Part shown: piece after piece, positions 33,206 through 44,248 of the stretch
Layout of the letters: each line of letters begins with the position of its first letter
Numbering within the stretch: position 1 is the stretch's first letter
Source of the DNA: Niebla homalea
Taxonomy: Eukaryota; Ascomycota; Lecanoromycetes; Lecanorales; Ramalinaceae
DNA: 64,000 bases
Reading direction: 5' to 3'
Assembly (NCBI GenBank): GCA_019925105.1
Contig: JAHGAU010000002.1
Location: forward strand, 868,001 to 932,000
Position numbers and translations under genes: made by a program
Notes under the pieces: model-generated
Databases searched by the model: none
Told to the model about the DNA's origin: nothing
The model's input: the letters and a program-made list of their open reading frames with translations, nothing else

Positions 33206-35325
33206 TTATTGAAAATGACCATAGGGGTGGCCAATAGTCTGCTGTATTTGCGGAACATAGTAATTCTGATATGGGTGCTCTGGCTGATTGAAATCGGCTT
33301 TGGCAAATTGAGGATTGACGATACCCCCGGGAGGTAACTTGGGCGGCGGCGGAAGTGAGCTGCCTGACGAGCTGTAGCCATGATTCGCCTGCTGGATCAA
33401 CTGGTCGTTGTTGTGGCCCCATTTCCTCCTGAGGCCGTCAAAGATGAAGTCGATGCGCCATCCGGTCTCCTTGCGGATTTTGTCGAAGATACCCAGTACT
33501 TCGTCTTGCTCGGCCCGATCGGTGAGACATTCGCACGATGTTGCCAGCGAACGCAGTGCTACACTAGCGACACCCCTGGACGGCATCAGTCCGAGTGCAA
33601 TCCAACGCGGGGGAAGGAGAGTCTCTTACCGGTCTTTGACATGCGCTACAATCCCACAGAGCTCCCGCGCGTTGCTCATTTCCCAATCGAGCATCTGATG
33701 CATCACTTGGGGGTTGGACGCCGAGAGTGGGTTCGTCTGAGCTAGCAAGCAGATGCCGGTGTGATAGAACAATCGAGCAATGATTGAACATCGCTTGATC
33801 AGCCTGCTCGTGTTAGCGCAGCAGCGAGAATCCTTTTTTGAGAAGATGACCTACCAAACCTCGGGGAAGAGCGACTTGGACGTTGTTCTGTAAGAGGGCA
33901 ATTGACCCAATGGTCGCATGGTCTTGGGGATGCGCATGTTCCATGATTCGATCCAGCTTCTCCACCTTTGCCATTCCTCAAATTTGTTTTGAAAGAAAAC
34001 CTGGTCTCGGGGACCATCGCCCGGTCGGGGAGTCATGGAAGCTCGGAAGTTGTTGATTTTGGCAACGATCCAGACGATTCGGTGTGTCCAAACCTCCTCT
34101 CGACCTGGCTCAGCGTCGTGGTCGAAGTTCATGTCCACCCCCCATTCATCGGGGTTCCACGCCACTTGCCAATTGAAGTACAAGCAGCTCAGGAGCTCCA
34201 TTCCCACATTCAGCCAAAAACAAGCGAGACCAATGCCGTTGGAAGTCGCGTTCCACTTGACTTCTTTGATCAGCGCTCGAGCACCCGCAATGTGATTCAT
34301 CCTTTGCAACGCGCGCTCCGTCATGATTTCGTAAACATTCAGGATGACTGCTGTCGTGGCGCAGATTGTGTTATCGCGGTACGGGTTTTGCAAGGTCCGG
34401 AGAAGTAGATTACTGGAAGTCTGATAGTAGTTGGATGATATCTTGTCATCGTAGGCCGGATTGACGAGCGTCAAATGACGAGAACCACAAGCGAGGAAGG
34501 CATTCAAAAGCATGGGTTCATGCAGGGAATCGAAGGGCAGAAGACGAGAGAACTGCGTCGGTTAGTGCTGGGCTCGGAAAGCTCTGCACGTTGGCTTACG
34601 TGTTTGTATGGATCCATACTATCCATCCAAATGCCGACTTCTTCGACGAAGACCTGCATGAACAGCAGTTCTTGCGGGTCGGTCAGAAGATCGCGCGTCT
34701 CGCCGGCCGAGTTAAGCGAGTGGTCGCCATTCGAGAAGGAAGACATGGCTCCCAAAGTGTGAGAGGAGAAGGTTGAGTCGGATGTTGTCGAACCATGCCG
34801 CTGATGCTGATCATGCGATTGAAGTGCCATTGCCTGCAGAGACGTCTGATATGGATCCATCCCTGTCGTGACGAAAGCCTGAGATGGCAGTTGTTGGTGC
34901 GCCAGGACAGGCGCATCCATGATAGGGTCGGTCATGCCACCAGTGAAGTCGTACGCTTGCTGCTCCTCTTTCAACGTGACGTGCTCCATACCGTCGGACA
35001 GGGTGGAGTAACGTCCTAAGCCTCCTCGGTACTCGGATGCAATGTCTCGCGATTCGTCCTGGAAGATCAGATTCCACTCCTCGGTGGGCGGAGCGATTGG
35101 CGGTCCTTTCACCTGGGTATCTATGAAGTTTAGTCTCACGCCCCTCTTGCACTCTCTGCTCGATTTCTTGCAGTTCTGACAATCGGGCAGACCCTCGTCG
35201 CATTTAAGGTGCCTTTCACGGCAGGTCAGGCAGCCGGTGCGGACTCGCTTGGGTTTTGCTGCAGCTACGGCGGCGGCTGCGACGTCTGCAGGGACACTGG
35301 AAAGTATGCGATCATTCGTAGCCAT
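33206..35325 (-). CDS. Zn2Cys6 fungal transcription factor
   Basis: Exons 35325-34600, 34552-33855, 33803-33630 and 33575-33206; introns 47, 51 and 54 nt; 655 aa. The N-terminal Gal4-type cluster has six cysteines at residues 32, 35, 42, 49, 52 and 59 (spacing 2-6-6-2-6), preceded by the basic AKPKRVRTG. The middle region is Ser/Gln-rich. The C-terminal regulatory domain starts at FVEEVGIWMDSMDPYKH and includes HEPMLLNAFLACGSRHLTL, then SSNLLLRTLQNP, as in the PF11951-type fungal-specific domain. The end is Pro/Gln/Tyr-rich. Target genes unknown. It is divergent from ASA1 across nearly 2 kb, so it probably has a long regulated promoter or 5' UTR. Confidence 0.9.
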
Positions 35326-37322
35326 TGAAATCGCTACCGGTGCCGGTCAACACATGTAGGGCCAGGTCGTTATCAGCAGCCTGGGCGCACCGGATGGATC
35401 AGTCTGGTCCGCAGAGGGAGGCGGATGATATAGACCGACCTTGTTCAAAAGCGCAATGACCTGGCCTGCTCGAAACTCAGTGGAGTCGGAGCGGCTCTGG
35501 CCAGCGGCATAGAGTGTTGAGAAGCGAATGATCTGTAGGTGGTTGAAACGGGGCACAGGGGTTGTATTGGTTGTAGAATTCTACGAGGTCCAGGCCGGTT
35601 GCACTCCCCGTATCATCCACCTGGCTCAACGAACGATGCACCGTATGCACTACGAGTAGACTTCTAATCCTGGTATGGACGAGCCACTTGATCATTTCAT
35701 TTTGATATGCGGTTGAATAGAATCTCCATTGACGTAGATCGCAAGACAGGGGTAGCCGACACGAGATGCAACGGCAGCAAAGCGAGGCCCAAGGAGGCAA
35801 GTTTAGGCAAACAATTCACGAAGTGACGGTGGGAAAAATGGACATAGGTACAGAAAGTGGAAGAGGGTTCAGCTCTTGGTCTGTTTGGTTCTGGCTCAGG
35901 GTGGTCCTCGTGGGAGAAATTAGGAACTGGCTAGGGGGATGGCGCGAGGGGCGTTTTTGGCGTCTGGGGACTGGGCTGCAGGGCCTCCCCCCTCCAGCGG
36001 AAATCTCACCGGCGCGTCGCCTTCCCCCCCTTTCCCCTCCCAAAAAAACATATCGACAATGTATCGGCACTCGGTATCTTGGAGCATGGCAGGGTCACCA
36101 AGCCGATGATGCTGATGGGCAGTAGGGCATTGCATATTGACGTGGGGCTGTCTCTCGCCTATCCCACTGGCTCTCCAGCTCCACAGCTCCAGAGCTCCAC
36201 AGCTCCACTCTGCAGCAGTCCGGCAAACACCCGGAGCCAAAGCACAAATACTCTTCTCTCCTTGCCTTTTAAGCTTACGCGAAAGGTACAATGGAGGTAC
36301 ACTGACACAGGGACAAGTCGGCGGGTAGGCCATGCGTCAGGTAGATCCTCAAAGGAGATAGAATCCTACATACGGAATATGCCGACTTGAGCTCCTGTCT
36401 GCTTATCCGCCGGGCCTCTCCTTTTGTACAATTATGCTGCTGTAGAGCGGTAGAGGTGCATGCCGCGGTATGATTATTTGTATTTCCGGAGATGCACGGG
36501 CGTTGACGCAGATTTGGCCACATGCGAGCCAAAGATTGACCAAGTTTTGATGTAAGTCTAGTAATCGTCTAGAACAGGGCGTCCGGCATTTGTCTGCAGG
36601 ATTAAGGTGCTCGCAGCTCTAGAGGGACTCTAGGGACTCTAATAATGCTATGTCACCATGTTCCATCACAACGTCAATTGACCACCCTGCCTGACATCCG
36701 TTTCATCCTTCTCCCCTCCGTTTACAGAATACATGTATCACTGCGGATCCCTTTTGGTTATTAATTCCCAAGTGATAACTTGCTATGATGATAGCTTTGC
36801 TATGATTCTACCATTCAAGCTTGATAATCCTGCACTAGTAAACCAGACCGAGGTCCGTCCTGAGTGATTCGTAGTAGTAGTAAAGCTACGGAACTATGTC
36901 AGTCGGGGGCAATTACAACCTTCAACGCAATTTCTCAACAAATCAAATATACACCACACCTCTACCGAGGTTTCGGCTCCCGTCTCAGTTGAGTCAGTGT
37001 CCACTGTGTGCACGAATGTCTGTCTCGCTGGAGGAGCTGTCGCTTGTGCCTCTTCGGCTCTCAAAGCAGTCTGGTCTGTGTCCACTCAGGCATGCCCTGG
37101 TGTGGTGGTGGTGCTGCTGCTGCTGGCATTGCTCGTATTGGTGACTTCTTTTGTGTGACACCCCAGCAGGCTACAGCGCACACATACTTGACCCCTTTGC
37201 TTTTCATGCTCCGTCGTTGTTGTTCCGCATCCGTTGGAAAATTGCCTTCTTCCATCTTTTGTGAAAATCCGAACGCTTCAATTCCAGCTTTTTGAATCAT
37301 ACGAGTGAACAAGATCTAAGAC
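35326..37322. promoter_or_regulatory. Long divergent intergenic region, Zn2Cys6 factor / ASA1
   Basis: 1997 bp, the longest gap in the window. It includes a CAGCTCCA-type low-complexity run (36173-36208), a C-rich/A-rich stretch near 36015-36055, and CTG/TGG triplet runs near 37095-37130. No open frame is convincing. The length before a regulatory gene suggests an extended promoter or 5' leader for the transcription factor. Confidence 0.4.
36173..36208. repeat. CAGCTCCA/GAGCTCCA short tandem repeat
   Basis: About four imperfect tandem copies of an 8-9 bp unit (agctccac / agctccag). Low-complexity tract inside the transcription-factor upstream region. Confidence 0.6.
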
Positions 37323-38762
37323 ATGACCATGGACATTTTACCACCAGCTCAGCCAACCTTTATCCTCAGAGGTCACTCTGCCCAGATTCATGCCTTACAC
37401 TTCACCCCAGGCAATGAGAGACTTCTCTCGGCCGATGCTGATGGTTGGGTCGTCTCATGGAATTTATCGTACAAACGACCAGCAGCCGTATGGAAGGCAC
37501 ACACCAATACCATACTTGCTCTGGGATCATGGGGACCCGATCGTGTCATCACGTAGGATCGCCGCCGAATCGTGGTAATCAGAATAACGCTAATGATAAG
37601 TCTCCAAAAGGCATGGCAGGGACAACAGACTCCTCGTGTGGCAGCTAGCACCGTCCGACGAGATCGGATTGGATCAAAAATTACCTGTAGATGGGGACTC
37701 AGCTATTCAGAAGCTGCCGTGGCTATTGCATGCTATGCCCGTCAACGCTCTGAACTTTTGTTCTTTCGCCATGTGCTACGACGGCATGCCTCACCCATCT
37801 ACGTCGTCTAGAGCATTGCGAAGTGCCGATACCATTAAGCCGATCTTGTTCGCTGTCCCAAACGCCATGGACTCTGGAGGTGTAAGTCCAGTCTGTGAAG
37901 ATGCAACGATACACTTCCTTATCTATCCTAGGTTGACATCTTTGAGCTTCCGTCTCGGAGGCGGGCGGCTACCATCAATGCAGACAGATCTATTACGACC
38001 GGTGCGTCAATGTTGCCGCTTCATCCGTCATTCAAGCTAATCCTTGACCAGGAATGGTTATGTGTCTGAGCATCCTGGCCGAGACCACCAGGATTCAAGT
38101 CGCCGTCGGATATGAAAGCGGACACACCATGGTATTCGTACAGGCTGATCCTGGGGCCTCCTTTGAAAGGCTCTACTCTGCCCAACCTCACACCCAGCCA
38201 GGTACACTCAAACATCCGATTTTTCTCTGACCAAATCCAAAAATTGACCTTGCTGCTAGTTCTATCCCTAGCTATATCCCCGTGCAAAGACCACTACATC
38301 ACATCCTCCGCCGACGCCACAATCGCAAAACACCCCCTGCCATGCGACCGGAGCATCTTCAAGACCGCCTTCAAACCCATCAAGATATCCAACACCAAGC
38401 ACGCCGGCCAACAAGGCCTGTCCTACCGTTCCGATGGCCGCATATTCGCTACTGCTGGATGGGACTCTGCCTTGCGGGTCTATTCCGGCAAGACTTCGAA
38501 AGAGGTCGCTGTACTTAAATGGCACAAGGAAGGCTGCTATAGTACCGCGTTTGCTTCTGTGCACACGCAGTCCATTCGAAGCGTTGCCACCGAGTCTGCC
38601 AACAATGGAGCCAGCCGTTCTGTCTCCTCACCTCAGGGTGACACCTTGGCAACCAGTAGGACTAGCGTTCAAGAGAGACGGGATCAAGCAGCTCGATCAA
38701 CACACTGGCTTGCAGCAGGCTCCAAAGATGGCAAGATCTCGCTGTGGGATATCTTTCCATAA
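37323..38762 (+). CDS. ASA1: ASTRA-associated protein Asa1 (WD repeats)
   Basis: Component of the ASTRA/TTT-linked assembly complex for PIKK proteins and chromatin factors. Exons 37323-37552, 37611-37881, 37932-38001, 38052-38201 and 38260-38762; introns 58, 50, 50 and 58 nt; 407 aa. WD repeats begin at FILRGHSAQIHALHF with LLSADADGWVVSWNL, then TIHGRDNRLLVWQL, VAVGYESGHTMVFVQ, VLSLAISPCKDHYITSSAD, FATAGWDSALRVYSGKTSKE in two parts and the C-terminal LAAGSKDGKISLWDIFP. The segment between blades (about 85-150) with VNALNFCSF is typical of fungal Asa1. Two starts are six bases apart (37323 and 37329). The stop lies only 34 bp from the DBP7 stop on the other strand. Confidence 0.92.
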
Positions 38763-38796
38763 TACATTGCATGATGGGGGTATCATATCAAACCAA

Positions 38797-41361
38797 CTAT
38801 CCGATGTTAAATTCGCTAGCGCCAGCCATGTGCTCCTTCATCTTCGCTCTCATCTTCCTCAAGGCATCCTTGCCATCTGTCACGGAGGACTCAGGATCTC
38901 CCCTCCAACCTGGTCTCACCTTTTCACGCCTTGTGGCACTATGTTCCGAATCCCCATTGGCCTTCTCTCTCGACACATTCGAGCCTTTTTGATTGGCTTT
39001 GGCCCTTTTACCCGCGCTGCTGTTTTCCATCTGGCCACGGCCCATATGACCAGGCCTCTCTCGGAGCGCGAACGCCTTCGCCAGGTGCCCTAGGTGCAAT
39101 TCTTTGACATCAAACATGCCTCGCTCCTTTACGACATGGGTTGCATAAGCCCTCACGTGACTCACATATGCCTTTCTCGCCTTCTCAGCTACCTTCTCGT
39201 CATTAAGGACCCACCGCTCAACATCAAGTTGCCAATCCGTGGCGCGCTCGTCCCACTTCTTCTTTTCTGCGTTTTCGGCATGGCCCAATATTGAAGCTTT
39301 GTCGATATAGCTGGCAAAGCCCTTTCTTAGTATCTCCTCGGTCACTTCTGCCTTCACCACGCCTTTGCCAGCTCCGGCTTCCAGCACCTCCACATACCCT
39401 TCTTCGGGACCGGGCATCAGGAAACAAATCGCTCTACCCTCTCGTCCAGCGCGGGCCGTTCGACCTACACGATGCAGATGGTCGTCGGATGAGAAGGGCG
39501 GATCATATTCGATCACGAGATCGATGTTGGGGAGGTCTAAGCCACGAGAGATGACATCTGTACAGAACAGGATAGCAGGATTAGTGGTTTTTGTGAACGC
39601 TGCTAGTGTGGACGTGCGAAGGCTTTGAGGAAGTGAGCCATGGAGTTTGAAGACCTGGAGATCGGGGTTCTGCTGCGACGAGAGAGTCGGACTGGAGGTC
39701 GTCGTGGGTAGTGTAAGCGACTCTTTTACCAAGGGCTGTGGATGTGAAGCTTTCATGGGCGCTCCTTGGCCGGGAGATTCGGATGTCCTGGCATGCTCCT
39801 TTGGGCTTTTCTGAGAGATATAGGACCCTTTGCGTTCCAGACGAGACGGGCCAGGCTTTGATACGATGGTCTCCTCATCAGCTTTGCCACCCTTGTCCTT
39901 GTTCCCAAAGATTTCGAAGTGAAAGTCGACGCTATCGGCACAGGATAAAAAGATAATGGCCTTCATGACAGACCCTCTCCGCGCAAATGTCCATCGGAGT
40001 AATGCCGTAAGAGCCACCAATCGCTGCTTTGCCGGCACTATCAAAGACGATTGTTTCAGCTGAGCTGGCGCCAGAAAAGGCCTCTCTTTTTCTCCGTCTT
40101 CAATGACGCCATACGTTGCTACAGGTGCGGTAGCTTGCGATTGATCGCTGTTCTCAGGGGTGGGCTTAGATATTGCGAGTGCTGGATCCACCTTGATCAA
40201 GACTGCGTCTTTGAGACTGATCTCGCCTAGTCTTTGGACTCCCATCTTCATGGTTGCACTACAAAGCACTGTCGTTCTTTTCTTCGGCAAGCCCGCAATC
40301 GCCAGTTCGTTGTTTCCATTCTCCTGTCTCAACCTTGCGTCATCTTCCTTGTGGCCGTTGCCAATGACTGCTCCATGACTTTTGTCCAAGGCCGTCACGA
40401 GCGTCCTAATCTCATCTTCGAATCCCAATTCCACCAACCGGTCCCCCTCATCAAGAACCACCCATCGTACATTCCTCACATCCAACACCTTCGTATTGTC
40501 CAAATGATCCGCAAGTCTCCCCGGTGTAGCCACCAGGACATTCAAACCCTTCCGTAACTTCGCCTTCTCATGATTCTTCGTCGCCCCTCCCGTCACAGTC
40601 CCATGCACGATCCACGGCACCCTCCTCAACAACGCCGCAAGCGTCGCGTCGATCTGCTTAGCGAGCTCGCGCGTCGGCGATAGGATGATGGCGAAGAGAC
40701 CGGATGTCCGATCAATGGCTTTCCCTCCCCTGACTCTCAATGCCAGGAGGCGCTGGATGATGGGGAGGCAGTAGGCGAGGGTCTTGCCAGACCCGGTTTC
40801 GGCTTGGATGAAGGCATCGGTGTCATCTTTCAGCAGCTGGGTGATGGCTTCTTTTTGGATCGCCGTGGGCGTCTTGAGGTGGAGGGACGTGAGCAGGTGG
40901 GATGCGATTTTCGGATCGAGGCCGAGGGACGTGAAGTGCGATGCTCCTTCGGGCAGGGGTGCGTTTGATGGTGGCACATCGGGAGGGGCTTGTTTGGGCT
41001 CTGGCTCGGTGGTGGCTTTGGCAGCGGGGTTAGATGTGAAGAGAGAGGAGATGACATCGGTGTTGGTGTTTGATGGTCGTGCGAGGTGGTTTACCGATGC
41101 GTTGGGCTTTTGGCGTTTGGCCGGCGGAGACTCAAAGCTTTCATCCCTCTGTTCATCAGTACGAACAATCTGTGCCTGTTCTTTGGTTCGTGTAGCGTTC
41201 GCGTCACTCAGTTCCTTGAATCGTTGAGTCTTTCGTCTTTGCCCCTCGAGGGTTCTTTTGGCTTGGAGGCGGTCCTTCCAATGGCCACCCTTGAACACTG
41301 GCTTATGATTTGAGGATAATTCATCGGTTGCAAAGTTCAGTAAGAGGCCATCGTCAGCCAT
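38797..41361 (-). CDS. DBP7: DEAD-box ATP-dependent RNA helicase Dbp7
   Basis: Nucleolar helicase for early 60S ribosomal subunit maturation. Single exon, 854 aa. The N-terminus is family-typical (FKGGHWKDRLQAKR). The Q motif region is FTSLGLDPKIASHLL with TPTAIQ (to residue 169), Walker A AETGSGKT (187-194), PTRELA (229-234), TPGRL (279-283), the DEGD variant of motif II (304-307) and SAT near 370. In the helicase C domain, VISRGLDLPNIDLVIEYDPP in two halves and HRVGRTARAGREG are present. A low-complexity segment, rich in Ser/Pro/Lys, lies between the domains. The DEGD spelling is usual for Dbp7. It is divergent from the pantothenate synthetase gene. Confidence 0.95.
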   Translation of the reverse strand: MADDGLLLNFATDELSSNHKPVFKGGHWKDRLQAKRTLEGQRRKTQRFKELSDANATRTKEQAQIVRTDEQRDESFESPPAKRQKPNASVNHLARPSNTNTDVISSLFTSNPAAKATTEPEPKQAPPDVPPSNAPLPEGASHFTSLGLDPKIASHLLTSLHLKTPTAIQKEAITQLLKDDTDAFIQAETGSGKTLAYCLPIIQRLLALRVRGGKAIDRTSGLFAIILSPTRELAKQIDATLAALLRRVPWIVHGTVTGGATKNHEKAKLRKGLNVLVATPGRLADHLDNTKVLDVRNVRWVVLDEGDRLVELGFEDEIRTLVTALDKSHGAVIGNGHKEDDARLRQENGNNELAIAGLPKKRTTVLCSATMKMGVQRLGEISLKDAVLIKVDPALAISKPTPENSDQSQATAPVATYGVIEDGEKERPFLAPAQLKQSSLIVPAKQRLVALTALLRWTFARRGSVMKAIIFLSCADSVDFHFEIFGNKDKGGKADEETIVSKPGPSRLERKGSYISQKSPKEHARTSESPGQGAPMKASHPQPLVKESLTLPTTTSSPTLSSQQNPDLQVFKLHGSLPQSLRTSTLAAFTKTTNPAILFCTDVISRGLDLPNIDLVIEYDPPFSSDDHLHRVGRTARAGREGRAICFLMPGPEEGYVEVLEAGAGKGVVKAEVTEEILRKGFASYIDKASILGHAENAEKKKWDERATDWQLDVERWVLNDEKVAEKARKAYVSHVRAYATHVVKERGMFDVKELHLGHLAKAFALRERPGHMGRGQMENSSAGKRAKANQKGSNVSREKANGDSEHSATRREKVRPGWRGDPESSVTDGKDALRKMRAKMKEHMAGASEFNIG

Positions 41362-41970
41362 TATGAAGACCGCGGACTTCTGAAGGAAATCCCCTGTACC
41401 TGATACTGGTTCCTTCTATTCTGTTTTGTTTCAGTGGGACATCCTGACATGCAAAACTTTTGGGGGATTTTGCACCATCACTTTCCACTCAATATCAAAA
41501 TCACAATATCCTCAATAACACACAGACAAGACAACTTGAGATCCAAAAAGTCTAGAGCATTTCCATCTACCATGCGCCAATATATTGAGGTTTCGAGACA
41601 TAGTATTTAGGAAATCCTAGTTTTCACAGAGTAAATGGGCATTAGGAATTCCTAATTGCCCCACTAATGCATTGAACCCCACTCGATTCAACATTTTTGC
41701 AGAGAGGAGCACGGCGATAGGCCTGCGGAGTTTAGGCGCAAATCCCTGAGAAAAGCGATGGTATCCTAGGTACACGGCATGTTTCTTCACGTTAACCACG
41801 GTGGGTTTTCCTTTTCTTTGGATTGTCATCTCAGTCATCATGTCTTTATCTATGTATAAGGTTATAGGGGGGAACTGGCTTGCTGATCATAGCGCTACGC
41901 CTTTGCTTTTTGGCGTCGTCAAGCCTCTAGCGAGAGGTCCTTTCGGCGCTCATCGCCTCTCTTATCGGCC
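41362..41970. promoter_or_regulatory. Divergent intergenic region, DBP7 / pantothenate synthetase
   Basis: 609 bp between divergent starts. Nothing else recognised; the minus-strand open frame at 41841-41617 has no known features. Confidence 0.4.
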
Positions 41971-43204
41971 ATGCCCCGGCTTAGGATAAAAGGCGTCTCT
42001 TCTCTGAGGTTGCGTCCGTATCTTTCAAGCGCCCCAGGTCCATTGAAGCCGTCGTTTCGAGTCTTCAAGACAGTCCCTCTCTTGCGCAATGACCGATACG
42101 AGGCGCTCGTCCGGCGGCAGGTCGTGGGCTTTGTCCCCACCATGGGCGCCCTCCATGAAGGCCATCTTGCTCTAATAAGACAAGCTGCCCAAGAAACCGA
42201 TCAAATCTATGTATCAATATACGTCAATCCCACCCAATTTGGCGTCAACGAGGATTTGAACTCTTACCCACAAACATGGCCCGCCGATTATCAGAAGCTA
42301 GCCGCAATGGAGCGGGAGCTTCTGCGTGAGAACACCAGAGGTCGAATACAAGCCATCTTCATGCCAAACACATCCACCATGTATCCTGGCCTACCACCAA
42401 GCTCAGAGATCGAAGCCGACGGGTCATTTGTCACCATTACCCCGTTGGCCAAGAAACTGGAGGGCGCCTCACGTCCGGTCTTTTTTCGAGGTGTTGCGAC
42501 GGTCGTGATGAAGTTGCTGAATATCGTCCAGCCAGAAAAGGTCTACTTCGGTCAGAAAGACGTACAGCAGACATTTGTGGTGAAGCGAATGGTCCGAGAC
42601 TTCCACATCAATACCAAGGTTATCGTAGCCCCAACAGTAAGGGAGCACGACGGGCTCGCAATGAGCTCTAGGAACATATATCTTGGAGAGCGTCGCCGCC
42701 GAGTCGCGCTCGTTTTGTTGAATGCCCTGAAAGAAATACAGAAAGTGTTCGCGCGAGGCGCAAGGAAGAGGATGTATCTTCAAAGGGCCGCCACGGAACT
42801 TTTGACCAAGGTACAAAGGCAGCAGCAAGCACTGCCCGCTTCTCAGCGGGCAAGATTCGAAATCGACTATATCTCAATTGCCGACATTGAGACACTGGAT
42901 GAACTGGATGAGGTAGCCTCGGAGAATGGCGCCATCGTGAGTGGAGCGATCAAGATGCTACCAATCGAAGAGCCAAGGAGGGAAGAAGAACTGGGTAAGT
43001 AATTCTCAGAGACGTTTCACCCAATCTTGTCGCTGTCTCGGGAGTCATGTATTGTATCAGGCCATGTTGACTCCATATTTTACCGGAAATCGCGATGCTG
43101 ACTTGACTTTTTACCTAGGTGTTGGTGGTGATGCTTCTGCCGTCCGTTTGATCGACAACATACGGCTTGACTTGCTGTCTGCAAAACTAGACTTTCTCAT
43201 ATAA
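41971..43204 (+). CDS. Pantoate-beta-alanine ligase (pantothenate synthetase)
   Basis: Joins pantoate and beta-alanine with ATP, the last step to pantothenate (vitamin B5) for CoA. Exons 41971-42994 and 43119-43204; intron 124 nt; 369 aa. PanC motifs: VGFVPTMGALHEGHLALIR (HIGH-like ATP site), SIYVNPTQFGVNEDLNSYP, RPVFFRGVATVVMKLLNI, PEKVYFGQKDVQQTFVVKRM in part, and REHDGLAMSSRN (KMSKS-equivalent region). The C-terminal VRLIDNI lies in exon 2. The first 35 residues are Arg/Ser/Leu-rich with few acids and could be a mitochondrial targeting peptide (inference). The intron is an introner-like element. The stop is 30 bp from the POP4 stop. Confidence 0.93.
42995..43118 (+). repeat. Introner-like intron in the pantothenate synthetase gene
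   Basis: 124-nt intron. It shares with the GPAT intron the start gtaag.aa.t.tcag, then tgtctcg.gag, then cca..tga.tcca at equivalent spacing. Last 20 nt: tgacttgactttttacctag. A second, internal copy of the end motif (gttgactccatattttacc, 43067-43084) precedes the real 3' end. Confidence 0.7.
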
Positions 43205-43234
43205 ATAGACAGACCGGTAGGTGCCGATAGATCT

Positions 43235-44029
43235 TCATATGTCTTTCAAAGCCTTCTGCTTAAACTTTTTTGTCGCTCGGTCCGGAGCCCGATTCTCAAA
43301 TTGCGATCCATGCAATTCGAAGATGAGGGCAGAACGCTGTGTTGAGCTCCCGCGAGTAATGTCCGCTTTTCGCTCGTCGTCGTCTGTCCGATCTGCCGTG
43401 GGTTGAGGTATCTCGAACCGAAACACGGTATATCTCTTAGGGATGACTGTTGTTCATCAGTCTTACTGAGACGGACGTTGTTGCTCAAACTCACTCTTGA
43501 GCTCATTTTGTTTGGTCACTATTTGCAAGGTAAACTTGGTGTCCCGAACCACGATGCCAGAAAGCCCGACGTGACTGGCGCATCTGCTCTTTACAACTGA
43601 GATCAAGGCTCCATGATAGTCCGCACTCGCCAAGATGCTCCCTTTGCTTTGGGGGGTGACGAAGGCGCCTTGTTCTGCATCCATGCCTAAAATCTCCCAC
43701 ATATAGCCGAGCCACATATTGTGTAGCGGTTCGTAAAGTTCGTATCTCCTGGCCTTGTCGGGTATGTCATAAATACCAAGTACTCGCTTTTCTTTTGCGG
43801 ACAGTGGCTTGACTTTGTCTTTCTTCTTCGACTTGCTATCTTTGCGCAGTCTTTTTAAGCGGCGCTGCGATCTGGCATCCTTTGAGCTTGGATCTGGTGA
43901 TGTCGGTCTCAGGTGCAATGGTTTGTGGAGGACCTTGTCAGTAAAGATTGTGGAAGCCGTATCAGGGCTATGAGCCCTTTGTAATAGACTCTGTGCTATG
44001 TGAGTTGAGTGTGACATGTTCATGTGCAC
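43235..44029 (-). CDS. POP4: Ribonuclease P/MRP subunit Pop4 (Rpp29)
   Basis: Protein subunit of RNase P (tRNA 5' processing) and RNase MRP (rRNA processing). Exons 44029-43495 and 43446-43235; intron 48 nt; 248 aa. An N-terminal region with FTDKVLHKPLHLRPTSP and a basic Lys/Arg tract precedes the Sm-like Rpp29 fold: YELYEPLHNMWLGYM, ADYHGALISVVKSRCASHVG, LSGIVVRDTKFTLQIVTK, and, after the intron, IIPKRYTVFRFEIP. The C-terminal IFELHGSQFENRAPDRATKK matches the family end in two parts. Several closely spaced ATGs (44029, 44023, 44017) leave the exact start open. Divergent from SHE9. Confidence 0.93.
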
Positions 44030-44248
44030 GCTTTCAAGTCAGGGAAAGCCATGGTATTGCAGTGATTGATGGATTGTCCTGGTGACCAGAATGATGAGTT
44101 GAAGCCATTTAACGTGGGTAAATAAAACCCCATCGAGCCCCTCCCGCCAATCCCGCTGCCACTCCATCGGCCTCTTTGATTTTCCGGCCGATCCGATTAT
44201 GGGATTGCCGGAAGTGCATAAACGTTTCAATGAGGAAAAAGGCCAGCA

